A stretch of DNA of 41,053 nucleotides. Source: Lachnospiraceae bacterium. GTDB taxonomy: Bacteria > Bacillota > Clostridia > Lachnospirales > Lachnospiraceae. Positions within the stretch are counted from its first letter, which is position 1. Each line of letters starts with the position of its first letter. The stretch covers positions 1 through 41,053 of the forward strand of contig JAFXGP010000003.1 in assembly GCA_017521195.1 (NCBI GenBank), in the 5' to 3' direction. Positions 1 through 7,349 of the stretch are shown here, piece after piece. The translations under genes and the position numbers were made by a program. The notes beneath the pieces are model-generated. The model saw only the letters and a program-made list of their open reading frames with translations, did not search any database and was not told the DNA's origin.

Positions 1-150
1 TAGTAAGTGGCGATGAAGTTTGGGTCTCGCGCAATAGGAATCTACGAATCTGGTCAGGACAGGAATGTAGCAGCCATAAGAAGAATCTCCTATGTGCCGT
101 GAGGGTGCCTGGCGGAGTTAACTGCGAAGGTAACGTGTATAAGTTCCGTC
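1..150 (+). ncRNA. ffs: Signal recognition particle RNA (3' part, cut by window edge)
   Basis: RNA scaffold of the signal recognition particle, which binds Ffh and directs nascent membrane proteins to FtsY. The S-domain hallmark is visible: GGTCAGG at 52-58, a short ACA/TGT stem closed by a GGAA tetraloop at 62-65, then AGCAGCC at 69-75. Flanking segments pair, for example AATAGGA near 33-39 with TCCTAT near 89-94, and CTC near 26 with GAG near 101. The 5' part, including any Alu domain, lies outside the window. The 3' end is estimated; a T-run at 161-166 may mark termination. Confidence 0.85.
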
Positions 151-213
151 ATGTACAGGATTTTTTACGGGTAGGCATAAGTCAAGAGTTCTATAGTCTA
201 AGAGAGGTAGAAA

Positions 214-1122
214 ATGGCAGATAAATGTACCCTTTGTCCACGCAACTGTGGTGTGGATAGAGACAATGGAAAAATCGGATATTGTGGACAAACGGACAAA
301 GTATATGTGGCAAGGGCTGCTCTTCATATGTGGGAAGAACCGTGTATTTCCGGAGAAGAAGGGTCCGGTACCGTATTCTTCTGTGGCTGTACTTTACGAT
401 GTATCTTTTGCCAGAATCATCAGATTGTATTAGGGAAAGCTGAAAGTGGGGATAAAATAGGAAAGGAAGTCAGTATTGAACGATTAAAAGAAATTTTTCT
501 GGAATTACAGGAAAAGGGTGCCAATAATATTAATCTGGTAACCGGAACCCATTATATTCCTCAGATAGCAATGGCATTAAAGTTGGCGAAAGAGGAAGGA
601 TTAAAGATACCCATAGTTTATAATACCAGTGGATATGAAAAAGCAGAATCTCTTCAAATATTGGATGGACTTGTAGATATTTATTTACCGGATATGAAAT
701 ATATATCAAAGGAATTATCCAAAGAATATTCTAATGCATCGGATTATTTTGAGATGGCTTCCAAAGCTTTGGAGGAAATGGTTCGTCAGGTAGGAGAAGC
801 ACAGTTTGATACCAGAGGATATATGACAAAGGGTGTAATCGTAAGACATTTAGTATTGCCGGGTAGTACCAGGGATTCTAAAGCAGTATTGGATTATCTG
901 TGGAATACTTACGGAAATAACATATATCTCAGCATTATGAATCAGTACACACCAATGGAACAAATAAAAAACCATCCGCTTCTTAGTCGTAAAGTTACCA
1001 AAAGAGAATACTCTAAAGTGGTGGATTACGCACTAAGTTTAGGATGGGAAAATGCTTTTATTCAGGAAGGTGAAACCGCAAAAGAAAGTTTTATTCCCGG
1101 TTTCAATGGGGTTGGAGTATAG
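214..1122 (+). CDS. PflX-like radical SAM protein (COG1313 type)
   Basis: 302-residue radical SAM enzyme of the pyruvate-formate-lyase-activase-like PflX group, whose substrate is not established. The radical SAM cluster motif CxxxCxxC is at Cys59, Cys63 and Cys66 (CTLRCIFC). An N-terminal cysteine cluster, Cys5, Cys8, Cys12 and Cys24 (CTLCPRNCG...GYCG), is typical of this group and may hold a further metal site. Preceded by AGAGAGG six bases before the ATG. It follows the SRP RNA by about 60 bases and could be read from the same promoter. No pyruvate formate-lyase gene is adjacent, so an activase role is not supported here. Confidence 0.85.
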   Translation: MADKCTLCPRNCGVDRDNGKIGYCGQTDKVYVARAALHMWEEPCISGEEGSGTVFFCGCTLRCIFCQNHQIVLGKAESGDKIGKEVSIERLKEIFLELQEKGANNINLVTGTHYIPQIAMALKLAKEEGLKIPIVYNTSGYEKAESLQILDGLVDIYLPDMKYISKELSKEYSNASDYFEMASKALEEMVRQVGEAQFDTRGYMTKGVIVRHLVLPGSTRDSKAVLDYLWNTYGNNIYLSIMNQYTPMEQIKNHPLLSRKVTKREYSKVVDYALSLGWENAFIQEGETAKESFIPGFNGVGV

Positions 1123-1123
1123 A

Positions 1124-1246
1124 TTATTCGTTTTCTTCGCTACCAACAAAAGCAACTGCAGATACTACAGAAGACACAACAGAGATTACAACTGCAAAAA
1201 TAATGATTAATAAACCGCCGCCTAATAATAAGAACATTTCTGGCAT
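1124..1246 (-). CDS. 40-residue single-pass membrane peptide, unknown function
   Basis: A short frame of 40 codons convergent with the radical SAM gene, whose stop codon lies just one base away. The product starts MPEMFLLLGGGLLIIIFAV and has one hydrophobic segment (about residues 4-34, rich in Val, Ile, Ala and Ser) with an acidic tail SEENE. A good ribosome binding site (AGAAAGAAGG) sits eight bases before the ATG on the minus strand. Codon use is like that of the neighbours. I do not recognise a family; it could be a small regulatory membrane protein or a toxin-like peptide. Gene status rests on the binding site, composition and clean fit between neighbours. Confidence 0.55.
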   Translation of the reverse strand: MPEMFLLLGGGLLIIIFAVVISVVSSVVSAVAFVGSEENE

Positions 1247-1430
1247 AGTGAAAACCTTCTTTCTAAAAATTTATTTTGATTAGTTAATAGAATGATAAAA
1301 AATATTCTAAAGTATTCATTATTGATACTATAAAGTTTAGGTTATTTTAGAAAATGTGTCAAGGTCAGGAAAATGAAATATAGGATACTCGGGAATTTAT
1401 ATTTAGAAGATTCCTTAGTACAAATAATAT

Positions 1431-1458
1431 TTGTCTTTTGGTTTTAGTTTGTTAAAAT
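1431..1458 (+). promoter_or_regulatory. Promoter of the HAD phosphatase / sugar kinase pair
   Basis: -35 TTGTCT (1431-1436), 16-base spacer, and -10 TAAAAT (1453-1458) with the extended TGT just before it. The start codon is 30 bases downstream and GGTGAGG supplies the ribosome binding site. Confidence 0.55.
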
Positions 1459-1487
1459 AATTAAAAAGAGAAAGGTGAGGAAAGCAA

Positions 1488-2099
1488 ATGCAGAAAATTA
1501 AAAACATTATATTTGATATGGGAAGAGTGTTATTGAAATTTGATCCATATGTTTCTTTAAATGCATATTGTGAGAGCAAAGAAGATATAGATTTATTATA
1601 TAAAGAATTGTTTGAAGGTCCGGAGTGGATTATGGCAGACGAGGGAAAAATAACTAATGGTCAACGTTATGAATTGGTAAAGGAGAGGGTTCCGCAACGA
1701 CTTTACAGGGCTTTAAAACTTGTAGTAGAAAATTGGGCAATCTGTATGGAGCCGGTAGATGGGGCTTTGGATTTTTACAATTATGTAAAAGAAAAAGGCT
1801 ATAATACTTACGTATTGTCTAATGCCTGCAATCGTTTTTACAGTTATTTTCCAAAACACTATGAGTTGGATTCTTTTGAAGGTATTGTAGTATCTTCCGA
1901 TGTAAAAATGATTAAGCCCAATCCTGCAATTTATGAATACATTTTAAAAACATACGATTTGAATCCCGCAGAAAGTCTGTTTATTGATGATGTGGAAGCT
2001 AATATAAGGGCTGCGGAGGCATTGGGTATCAAAGGATTTGTGTTCAAAAATAATTATGGGGAATTAAAGAAAGTCTTAACAGATGATAGATTGTGTTAA
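1488..2099 (+). CDS. HAD-superfamily phosphatase (YihX-like)
   Basis: 203-residue haloacid-dehalogenase-fold hydrolase, probably a sugar-phosphate phosphatase. Motif I is FDMGRVL with the nucleophile Asp10; the usual second Asp is replaced by Gly, as in the YihX/epoxide-hydrolase-like subgroup (FDxGxV). Motif II is Ser111 (VLSNA), motif III Lys143 (MIKPNP) and motif IV IDDVEAN (Asp167/Asp168). A helical cap lies between residues 20 and 90. The stop codon is about 50 bases before the start of the sugar kinase, so the two probably share a transcript. A role in removing phosphate from hexose phosphates made by its neighbour is only inference. Confidence 0.8.
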   Translation: MQKIKNIIFDMGRVLLKFDPYVSLNAYCESKEDIDLLYKELFEGPEWIMADEGKITNGQRYELVKERVPQRLYRALKLVVENWAICMEPVDGALDFYNYVKEKGYNTYVLSNACNRFYSYFPKHYELDSFEGIVVSSDVKMIKPNPAIYEYILKTYDLNPAESLFIDDVEANIRAAEALGIKGFVFKNNYGELKKVLTDDRLC

Positions 2100-2149
2100 A
2101 AAAAGATATATGTTATGATAAAACCACAGTGTATCAGGAGGTAATTGCG

Positions 2150-3109
2150 ATGAAAAAATATGGGGTAACCGCAATAGGAGAACTATTAATAGATTTCACA
2201 CAAAACGGAATTAGTGAGCAGGGGAATGCTTTATTTGAAGCTAATCCGGGTGGAGCACCATGTAATGTGTTATCTATCATATCTAAGTTAGGGGATAAAA
2301 CAGCTTTTATCGGTAAAGTTGGAAAAGATTCTTTTGGAAAACAATTAAAGAGCGCGTTAGAAGAAGTTGGAATCGATGCAACTTATCTTTATATGGATGA
2401 AGAAGTTCATACTACTTTAGCATTGGTACATACTTTTGCAGATGGGGACCGTGATTTTTCTTTTTACAGAAATCCGGGTGCAGATATGATGCTGACAGAA
2501 GATGAAATTCCGGAAGATTTAATTAAAGATACTAAAATTTTTCATTTTGGAACCTTATCTATGACCCATGAAGGAGTACGTAATGCGACCAAAAAGGCAT
2601 TAGATATTGCTAAGAAATCAGGATGTATTATTTCTTTTGACCCAAACCTCAGACCACCACTTTGGGATAGTTTAGATAATGCTAAGGAACAGGTTTTATA
2701 TGGACTTCAGTTTTGTGATATTTTAAAAATATCAGATAATGAAATCCAGTGGCTTACCGGAGAAGAAGATTACACAGATGGTGTAAAATGGATTTTGGAA
2801 AGATATCAGATTCCGTTGATTCTGGTTTCTATGGGAAAAGAAGGAAGCAGAGCTTATTATAATGATACAATGGTAGAAGTAGCGCCATTTTTACAGAAGA
2901 ATACTATTGAAACCACTGGTGCAGGAGATACCTTTGGAGGATGTGTATTACATTATGTTCTTGCACACGGATTAGAAAATCTGACAGAAGATAATTTGAC
3001 AGAAATGTTGCGTTTTGCTAATGCGGCAGCAGCATTGATTACCACCAGAAAAGGCGCGCTTAGAGTGATGCCTTCTGAAGAAGAAATAAAAGAGCTTTTA
3101 AAAAAATAA
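2150..3109 (+). CDS. PfkB-family sugar kinase, probable fructokinase
   Basis: 319-residue ATP-dependent carbohydrate kinase of the ribokinase/PfkB family. The N-terminal substrate region (GELLIDF, then NPGGAPCNV) and the C-terminal signature TTGAGDTFGG with catalytic Asp260 are both intact; FDPNLRPPLW is typical of bacterial fructokinases. A longer frame is open upstream to 2093, but AGGAGG at 2136-2141 fixes the ATG at 2150, and the extra residues do not look like the family. Probably phosphorylates fructose or a related ketose in the cytosol. No PTS or transporter gene adjoins it, so the substrate is inferred from sequence type only. Confidence 0.85.
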   Translation: MKKYGVTAIGELLIDFTQNGISEQGNALFEANPGGAPCNVLSIISKLGDKTAFIGKVGKDSFGKQLKSALEEVGIDATYLYMDEEVHTTLALVHTFADGDRDFSFYRNPGADMMLTEDEIPEDLIKDTKIFHFGTLSMTHEGVRNATKKALDIAKKSGCIISFDPNLRPPLWDSLDNAKEQVLYGLQFCDILKISDNEIQWLTGEEDYTDGVKWILERYQIPLILVSMGKEGSRAYYNDTMVEVAPFLQKNTIETTGAGDTFGGCVLHYVLAHGLENLTEDNLTEMLRFANAAAALITTRKGALRVMPSEEEIKELLKK

Positions 3110-3130
3110 AATTAGATATTGAATAAATTG

Positions 3131-3192
3131 AAACCACCTGCAAAAACTATGAGGTAAGAAAATTTACAAGTAGTTTGAAAGGTGGTTTTTTT
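3131..3192 (+). terminator. Nested hairpin with T-run overlapping the next gene's ribosome binding site
   Basis: Outer arms AAACCACCT (3131-3139) and AGGTGGTTT (3180-3188), inner arms AAACTA (3144-3149) and TAGTTT (3171-3176), and a small GTAA/TTAC stem inside. The 3' arm runs into seven T (3186-3192) directly before the ATG at 3193. It has the form of an intrinsic terminator for the sugar kinase, but its 3' arm is also the Shine-Dalgarno (AAAGGTGG) of the oxidoreductase gene. Confidence 0.75.
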
Positions 3193-4494
3193 ATGGATTC
3201 TATTTGGACAAGAAGCGAGAAACTTCCAAAATTTCCCCAGTTACAAGGTGATATAAAAACAGATGTGTTGATTGTTGGTGGAGGAATGGCAGGAATTCTA
3301 TGCGCCTATTTTTTACAGAAACAGGGAATAGATTATATTTTAGTTGAAGGTAGAACCATTTGTTCCGGAGTGACAAAAAATACTACGGCAAAAATCACAT
3401 CCCAGCATGGATTAATCTATCATAAACTTGTGAAAGACATAGGAATTGAAAAAACATTAATGTATCTGCAAGCAAATCAGGAAGCACTTCAAACCTATGA
3501 AGAACTTTGCCAAAATATAGAATGTAATTTTGAAACAAAGCCATCTTATGTTTATTCCTTGGATGATCCATGGAAAATAGTACAGGAACTTGGTGCATTG
3601 GATGATATAGGATTTGAAGCAGAATTTCGTAAAGCGGAGGAATTGCCTTTTAAAACAGCGGGAGCCGTCTGTTTTGAACATCAGGCACAGTTTCATCCTT
3701 TAAAATTTATTGCTTCTATTGTAAAAGATTTGCATATTTATGAACAAACTTTTGTAAAAGAGTTAAAAGAAAAGATTGCGGTCACAAATCAAGGTAATAT
3801 CGAGTTTCAAAAAATTATTTTTACAACCCATTTTCCCATAGATAATAAACATGGAATGTATTTTATGAAAATGTATCAGCATCGTTCTTATGTAATTGCA
3901 TTGAAAAATGTACAAATGTTAGAAGGAATGTATGTGGACGAAAGAGATAAGGGGTTATCTTTTCGGAATTATGGGGAATATATATTGCTTGGCGGCGGCA
4001 GCCATCGGACAGGGAAAAAGGGTGGAAACTGGAGTGAACTTAGGGATTTTGCAGACAAGTATTATCCAAAGTCAAAGGAGATTGCGTTTTGGGCAACCCA
4101 GGACTGCATGACCTTAGACCGGATTCCTTATATCGGACAATATTCTATGAGCAGAAAAAATTATTATGTAGCTACAGGATTTAACAAGTGGGGAATGACA
4201 TCTTCCATGATAGCAGCAAAGATTTTAACAGATTTAATTATGGAAAAGGAGAATTCCTATACAGAGGTATTTAATCCATCCAGAAGTATGCTGAAGCCAC
4301 AGTTATTTATAAATATAGGGGAATCTACTATGAATCTTTTAACCTTTGGCAAAAAAAGATGTCCTCATCTGGGTTGTGCTTTAGAATGGAATGAGGTGGA
4401 AAAATCTTGGGATTGTCCTTGTCATGGTTCCAGATTTGATGAAAATGGAGGGGTAATTGACAATCCCGCTACGGGAGATTTGGAGATTGAGTAA
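3193..4494 (+). CDS. FAD-dependent oxidoreductase with C-terminal Rieske domain
   Basis: 433-residue fusion of a DadA/glycine-oxidase-like FAD domain with a Rieske [2Fe-2S] domain. The Rossmann dinucleotide motif is VGGGMAGILCA near residues 28-38. The Rieske ligands are in CPHLGC (Cys390, His392) and CPCHGS (Cys408, His411) at the C-terminus, which ends at the family's usual GDLEI strand. The architecture resembles Bacillus YhfW, whose substrate is unknown. A TTG start at 3175 is possible, but ATG 3193 is seven bases after AAAGGTGG and fits the family N-terminus. A Rieske protein in a probable strict anaerobe suggests amine or amino-acid oxidation linked to an internal electron carrier, which is inference. 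Confidence 0.85.
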   Translation: MDSIWTRSEKLPKFPQLQGDIKTDVLIVGGGMAGILCAYFLQKQGIDYILVEGRTICSGVTKNTTAKITSQHGLIYHKLVKDIGIEKTLMYLQANQEALQTYEELCQNIECNFETKPSYVYSLDDPWKIVQELGALDDIGFEAEFRKAEELPFKTAGAVCFEHQAQFHPLKFIASIVKDLHIYEQTFVKELKEKIAVTNQGNIEFQKIIFTTHFPIDNKHGMYFMKMYQHRSYVIALKNVQMLEGMYVDERDKGLSFRNYGEYILLGGGSHRTGKKGGNWSELRDFADKYYPKSKEIAFWATQDCMTLDRIPYIGQYSMSRKNYYVATGFNKWGMTSSMIAAKILTDLIMEKENSYTEVFNPSRSMLKPQLFINIGESTMNLLTFGKKRCPHLGCALEWNEVEKSWDCPCHGSRFDENGGVIDNPATGDLEIE

Positions 4495-4504
4495 ATGTTT
4501 TATT

Positions 4505-4550
4505 ATAGGTAACAGTATTAAGTTTAATAGCTGAACTGTTACCTATTTTA
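4505..4550 (+). terminator. Intrinsic terminator after the Rieske oxidoreductase
   Basis: Perfect 12-base arms ATAGGTAACAGT (4505-4516) and ACTGTTACCTAT (4535-4546), followed by TTTA. The 18-base loop has some internal pairing. Bases 4551-4738 downstream hold no convincing gene. Confidence 0.8.
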
Positions 4551-4738
4551 ATTATGGAAAAATAATTGATTTTGAAAAAATGTACGAAGATCAATAGATA
4601 TTTAAAATTTTTAGTAGAATTTTTAGAACTCAACAAATCGTAGAGTGTCTTTTTTGCAAGGTAAAGTATTCATCGGTTTTATAATCTATATTAGAGTATT
4701 ATGCTAAGAATATAAAAGAAAAAGATGGAGGGCATAAC

Positions 4739-4926
4739 ATGGAAGCAAAAGAGTTGGGAAAATATATTGCTAAAAAACGAAAGGAAAAGCAAATGAGGGA
4801 GCAACATCATTATTTGTAGTGGGAAGAGTAGATAACTATTCGGCTATGATAATTCTTATAGTAGGAATTATTGTTTTGCTATGTGGATTCTTTGTAATGT
4901 TACACTCAAGGAATCATGACAAATAA
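4739..4926 (+). pseudogene. Remnant of an XRE-family regulator with a C-terminal membrane segment
   Basis: After a good ribosome binding site (GATGGAGGG) an ATG opens a 26-codon frame whose start (MEAKELGKYIAKKRKEKQM) is the first helix of an XRE/Cro DNA-binding domain. It then runs out of frame and stops at 4819. In another frame, from about 4801 to the TAA at 4926, lies a membrane anchor with a core like SAMIILIVGIIVLLCGFF and a short basic tail, as found at the end of many Clostridia XRE membrane proteins. The simplest reading is an internal deletion plus frameshift that removed the rest of the DNA-binding domain. Alternatively the first 26 codons are a translated short peptide. Confidence 0.6.
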
Positions 4927-4971
4927 CAGTAGCGAGCAAAACTCTTTGTCCTGAAATTTTTATAAAATTAA

Positions 4972-5000
4972 TTGATAGAAAATCATAAATTTGTTATAAT
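4972..5000 (+). promoter_or_regulatory. Strong promoter of the DUF234 ATPase gene
   Basis: -35 TTGATA (4972-4977), spacer of exactly 17, and -10 TATAAT (4995-5000). It stands 63 bases before the start codon. Confidence 0.75.
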
Positions 5001-5007
5001 AAGAGCA

Positions 5008-5048
5008 GTAATTACTAATCAAGTAATTAGTAATTGTACAATTAGTAA
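5008..5048 (+). promoter_or_regulatory. Cluster of AT-rich dyads at the ATPase transcription start
   Basis: AGTAATTACT (5008-5017) is a palindrome, AATTACTAAT (5010-5019) and ATTAGTAATT (5026-5035) form a perfect 10-base inverted repeat, and AATTAGTAA recurs near 5040-5048. They begin eight bases after the -10, where a repressor would block initiation. They could also form a weak leader hairpin. Confidence 0.45.
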
Positions 5049-5063
5049 AAAGAGGCGGTAATT

Positions 5064-6467
5064 ATGTTTATAGGAAGAGAGAGAGAATTAAGCAAATTAA
5101 ATAAAATGTATCAAAGTGAAACGTTTGAATTTGCGGTTTTATATGGAAGACGGCGTGTAGGAAAAACAACTTTAATTCGTGAATTTATGAGGGATAAAGA
5201 AGGTGTTTTTTACATGAGCATAGAAGGAACAAAGAGGGAGAATCTGCAAGGGTTATCAAAAGCTGTATTATCAAAAAATGAGTTGCAGCAAAATACCGCC
5301 GAGTTTCGGGATTTTGAGGCTCTTTTAGATTATATAGATACTCTTGCGAAGACGGGGGATAGAATGATAATTGCTATTGATGAATATCCTTATTTGGCAG
5401 CATCATATCCCTCCATTTCTTCTATGTTACAGAGTCATATTGATAATTGTTGGAAGGATAGTAAATTATTTTTTATATTATGTGGTTCTTCCATGAGTTT
5501 TATGGAAGAGCAGGTTTTGGGATATAAGAGTCCCCTATATGGAAGACGTACAGCACAATTCAAAATGCATCCATTTACATTTTTTGAGGCAAGAAAAATG
5601 TTAACTGATTTTTCCAAGGAAGAGCAGGCAATTTTGTATGGAGCATGTGGGGGGATTCCGGAGTATTTATCAAGAGTATCTACGAAGCTAAGCGTGCATG
5701 AGAATTTAACGCAGCTATTTTTTGAGGAATCAGGACGTTTGTTTGAGGAACCTGTAAACTTAATGAAGCAGGAATTAAAAGAACCCATGAGTTATCATTC
5801 TATTATTTCGGCGATTGCGTCAGGTGCCAGCAAGGTAAATGAAATTGCAACAAAAACAGGTTTGGAAACCAGCGGATGCAGTAATCAGTTATCTTCTTTA
5901 ATATCTTTGGGAATTGTATGTAAAGAAACACCTATAACAGAACCGGAAACCAGTAGAAAAACGTTATATCGTCTGGCGGATAGTATGTATGTATTATGGT
6001 ATCGTTTTGTTAGGCCAAATATTAGTAGTATTTCCAGGGGAGTAGGAGAGCAGATTTATAAAGCTGTGGTACTTCCTCAGTTAAATGATTTCATGGGAAA
6101 GGTTTTTGAAGAAATCTGTCAACAATATTTATTTTTGCCCGGTGTCTATGAAACATTGCCCTTTCCTGTCGGAAAAGTAGGGCATTGGTGGGGAAATAAT
6201 CCCCAAAAGAAGTGTCAGGAAGAAATAGATTTGATGTCCGTATATGAAGATAAATTACTGATCGGAGAATGTAAGTGGAAAAATGAAAAAGTAGGAATGA
6301 ATGTTATGGAAAAATTGTTAGAACGTGGGGAATTATTTTCTCACAAGGAAAAGAATTATATCATTTTTTCAAAGTCAGGATTTTCCGAGGAAGTTATGGA
6401 ATATGCAAAAGAAAATGAAAATATTAGATTAGTTGATTTTGAAAAGATGTGTGAAGAAAGTAATTAA
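5064..6467 (+). CDS. AAA-type ATPase with DUF234 (PD-(D/E)XK-like) C-terminus
   Basis: 467-residue protein of the COG1672 ATPase type. Walker A is GRRRVGKTT starting at Gly28; Walker B is the IIAIDEYPY segment near residue 110. A winged-helix-like part follows (about 250-320). The C-terminal DUF234 region has EID (Asp389) then GECKW (Glu402, Lys404), the usual active-site pattern of the PD-(D/E)XK nuclease fold. The family is common as stand-alone genes in Clostridia and archaea and its role is not settled; defence or DNA processing has been suggested. It has its own strong promoter with possible operator dyads and lies beside a decayed regulator gene, which suggests a mobile or accessory locus. 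Confidence 0.85.
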   Translation: MFIGRERELSKLNKMYQSETFEFAVLYGRRRVGKTTLIREFMRDKEGVFYMSIEGTKRENLQGLSKAVLSKNELQQNTAEFRDFEALLDYIDTLAKTGDRMIIAIDEYPYLAASYPSISSMLQSHIDNCWKDSKLFFILCGSSMSFMEEQVLGYKSPLYGRRTAQFKMHPFTFFEARKMLTDFSKEEQAILYGACGGIPEYLSRVSTKLSVHENLTQLFFEESGRLFEEPVNLMKQELKEPMSYHSIISAIASGASKVNEIATKTGLETSGCSNQLSSLISLGIVCKETPITEPETSRKTLYRLADSMYVLWYRFVRPNISSISRGVGEQIYKAVVLPQLNDFMGKVFEEICQQYLFLPGVYETLPFPVGKVGHWWGNNPQKKCQEEIDLMSVYEDKLLIGECKWKNEKVGMNVMEKLLERGELFSHKEKNYIIFSKSGFSEEVMEYAKENENIRLVDFEKMCEESN

Positions 6468-6561
6468 TCTAAAGAAAACACCCTGCGAAATTTTTAGATG
6501 TAACATAGAAGTTGTTATAGTATAAAGTTATAAGAAAAGATAGTTACTTATTTAATGTTGT

Positions 6562-6589
6562 TTGCAAAGATACTTTATGATGTTAAAAT
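6562..6589 (+). promoter_or_regulatory. Promoter of the methyltransferase gene
   Basis: -35 TTGCAA (6562-6567), 16-base spacer, -10 TAAAAT (6584-6589) with an extended TGT before it. The start codon is 40 bases downstream. Confidence 0.5.
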
Positions 6590-6629
6590 AAAAGTTATTA
6601 ATAAATCAGTTTGAAATAGAAGGATAGCT

Positions 6630-7229
6630 ATGAAAAAAACAGATTTAGAAAATATAATGGATAAAGAATTAAGGATACAAACCAGCGGAAGGGATGATTC
6701 TAAAGAGGATGATTATCACCATCCTTATGAACCAACACCCTATACTGTACTGGAAAGACTGGCGAAGTCAGAATATATTACAAAAGATAACATTTTAGTA
6801 GATTACGGATGTGGCAAAGGGAGAGTAGATTTTTATCTATCAGCCCAAATTGGTTGTCAAACTATTGGAGTCGACTTTGATGGGCGGATGATAAAGAACG
6901 CTTTGGAAAATAGTAGAAGTTTTGTAGGAAAAAGAAAACCGGAATTTTTACATATTTCTGCTGAAAATTATAAAGTTACGGATGCAGATTGTTTTTATTT
7001 TTTCAATCCATTTACCATAGAAATCTTGTGTTCCGTATTAGGAAAAATCACAGATTCTTATTACAATAATCCCCGTCCAATGACATTGTTTTTTTATTAT
7101 CCTCATGAAGAATACGTGGCATATCTGATGACAAAGAATGAGTTGATGTTTGTGGATGAAATAGATTGTATGGATTTGTTTGAGGGGGAAAATGCGAGGG
7201 AGAGGATTTTGATTTTTGAAATTATGTAG
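6630..7229 (+). CDS. Class I SAM-dependent methyltransferase, substrate unknown
   Basis: 199-residue protein with a seven-strand methyltransferase fold. Motif I is VDYGCGKGR near residues 58-66, followed by the acidic strand end GVDFD, which binds the ribose of S-adenosylmethionine. CFYFFNPF near residue 125 sits at the usual motif IV place. The N-terminal 35 residues are polar (DDSKEDDYHHPYEPTPY). AGAAGG precedes the ATG. No partner gene suggests a substrate; a small molecule or protein is possible. The downstream hairpin that overlaps the next start codon may be its terminator. Confidence 0.75.
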   Translation: MKKTDLENIMDKELRIQTSGRDDSKEDDYHHPYEPTPYTVLERLAKSEYITKDNILVDYGCGKGRVDFYLSAQIGCQTIGVDFDGRMIKNALENSRSFVGKRKPEFLHISAENYKVTDADCFYFFNPFTIEILCSVLGKITDSYYNNPRPMTLFFYYPHEEYVAYLMTKNELMFVDEIDCMDLFEGENARERILIFEIM

Positions 7230-7285
7230 TGGTAAATATGACATTGATTCATCATTATAAATATAACATATTTTTTAAAAAAGAG

Positions 7286-7349
7286 ATGCATACTAAATCA
7301 TAAAAAAGCCGAAAGAGCGGCAGATTGTGAGGCAGTATGCATAATTTTT
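7286..7349 (+). promoter_or_regulatory. Long-range inverted repeat enclosing RBS and start codon of the YyaL gene
   Basis: ATGCATACT (7286-7294) and AGTATGCAT (7334-7342) are perfect 9-base arms, and the ATG at 7337 lies inside the 3' arm. A GCCG-AAAGAG-CGGC hairpin and the GAGG ribosome binding site lie in the loop. AATTTTTTG follows directly, so the element could act as a terminator for the methyltransferase gene or as a hairpin that hides the start codon. Confidence 0.5.

Noticed and set aside
3175-3192. TTG start giving six extra residues on the Rieske oxidoreductase
   Set aside because: The ATG at 3193 has AAAGGTGG at the right distance; the TTG codon lies inside the terminator stem and has no binding site.
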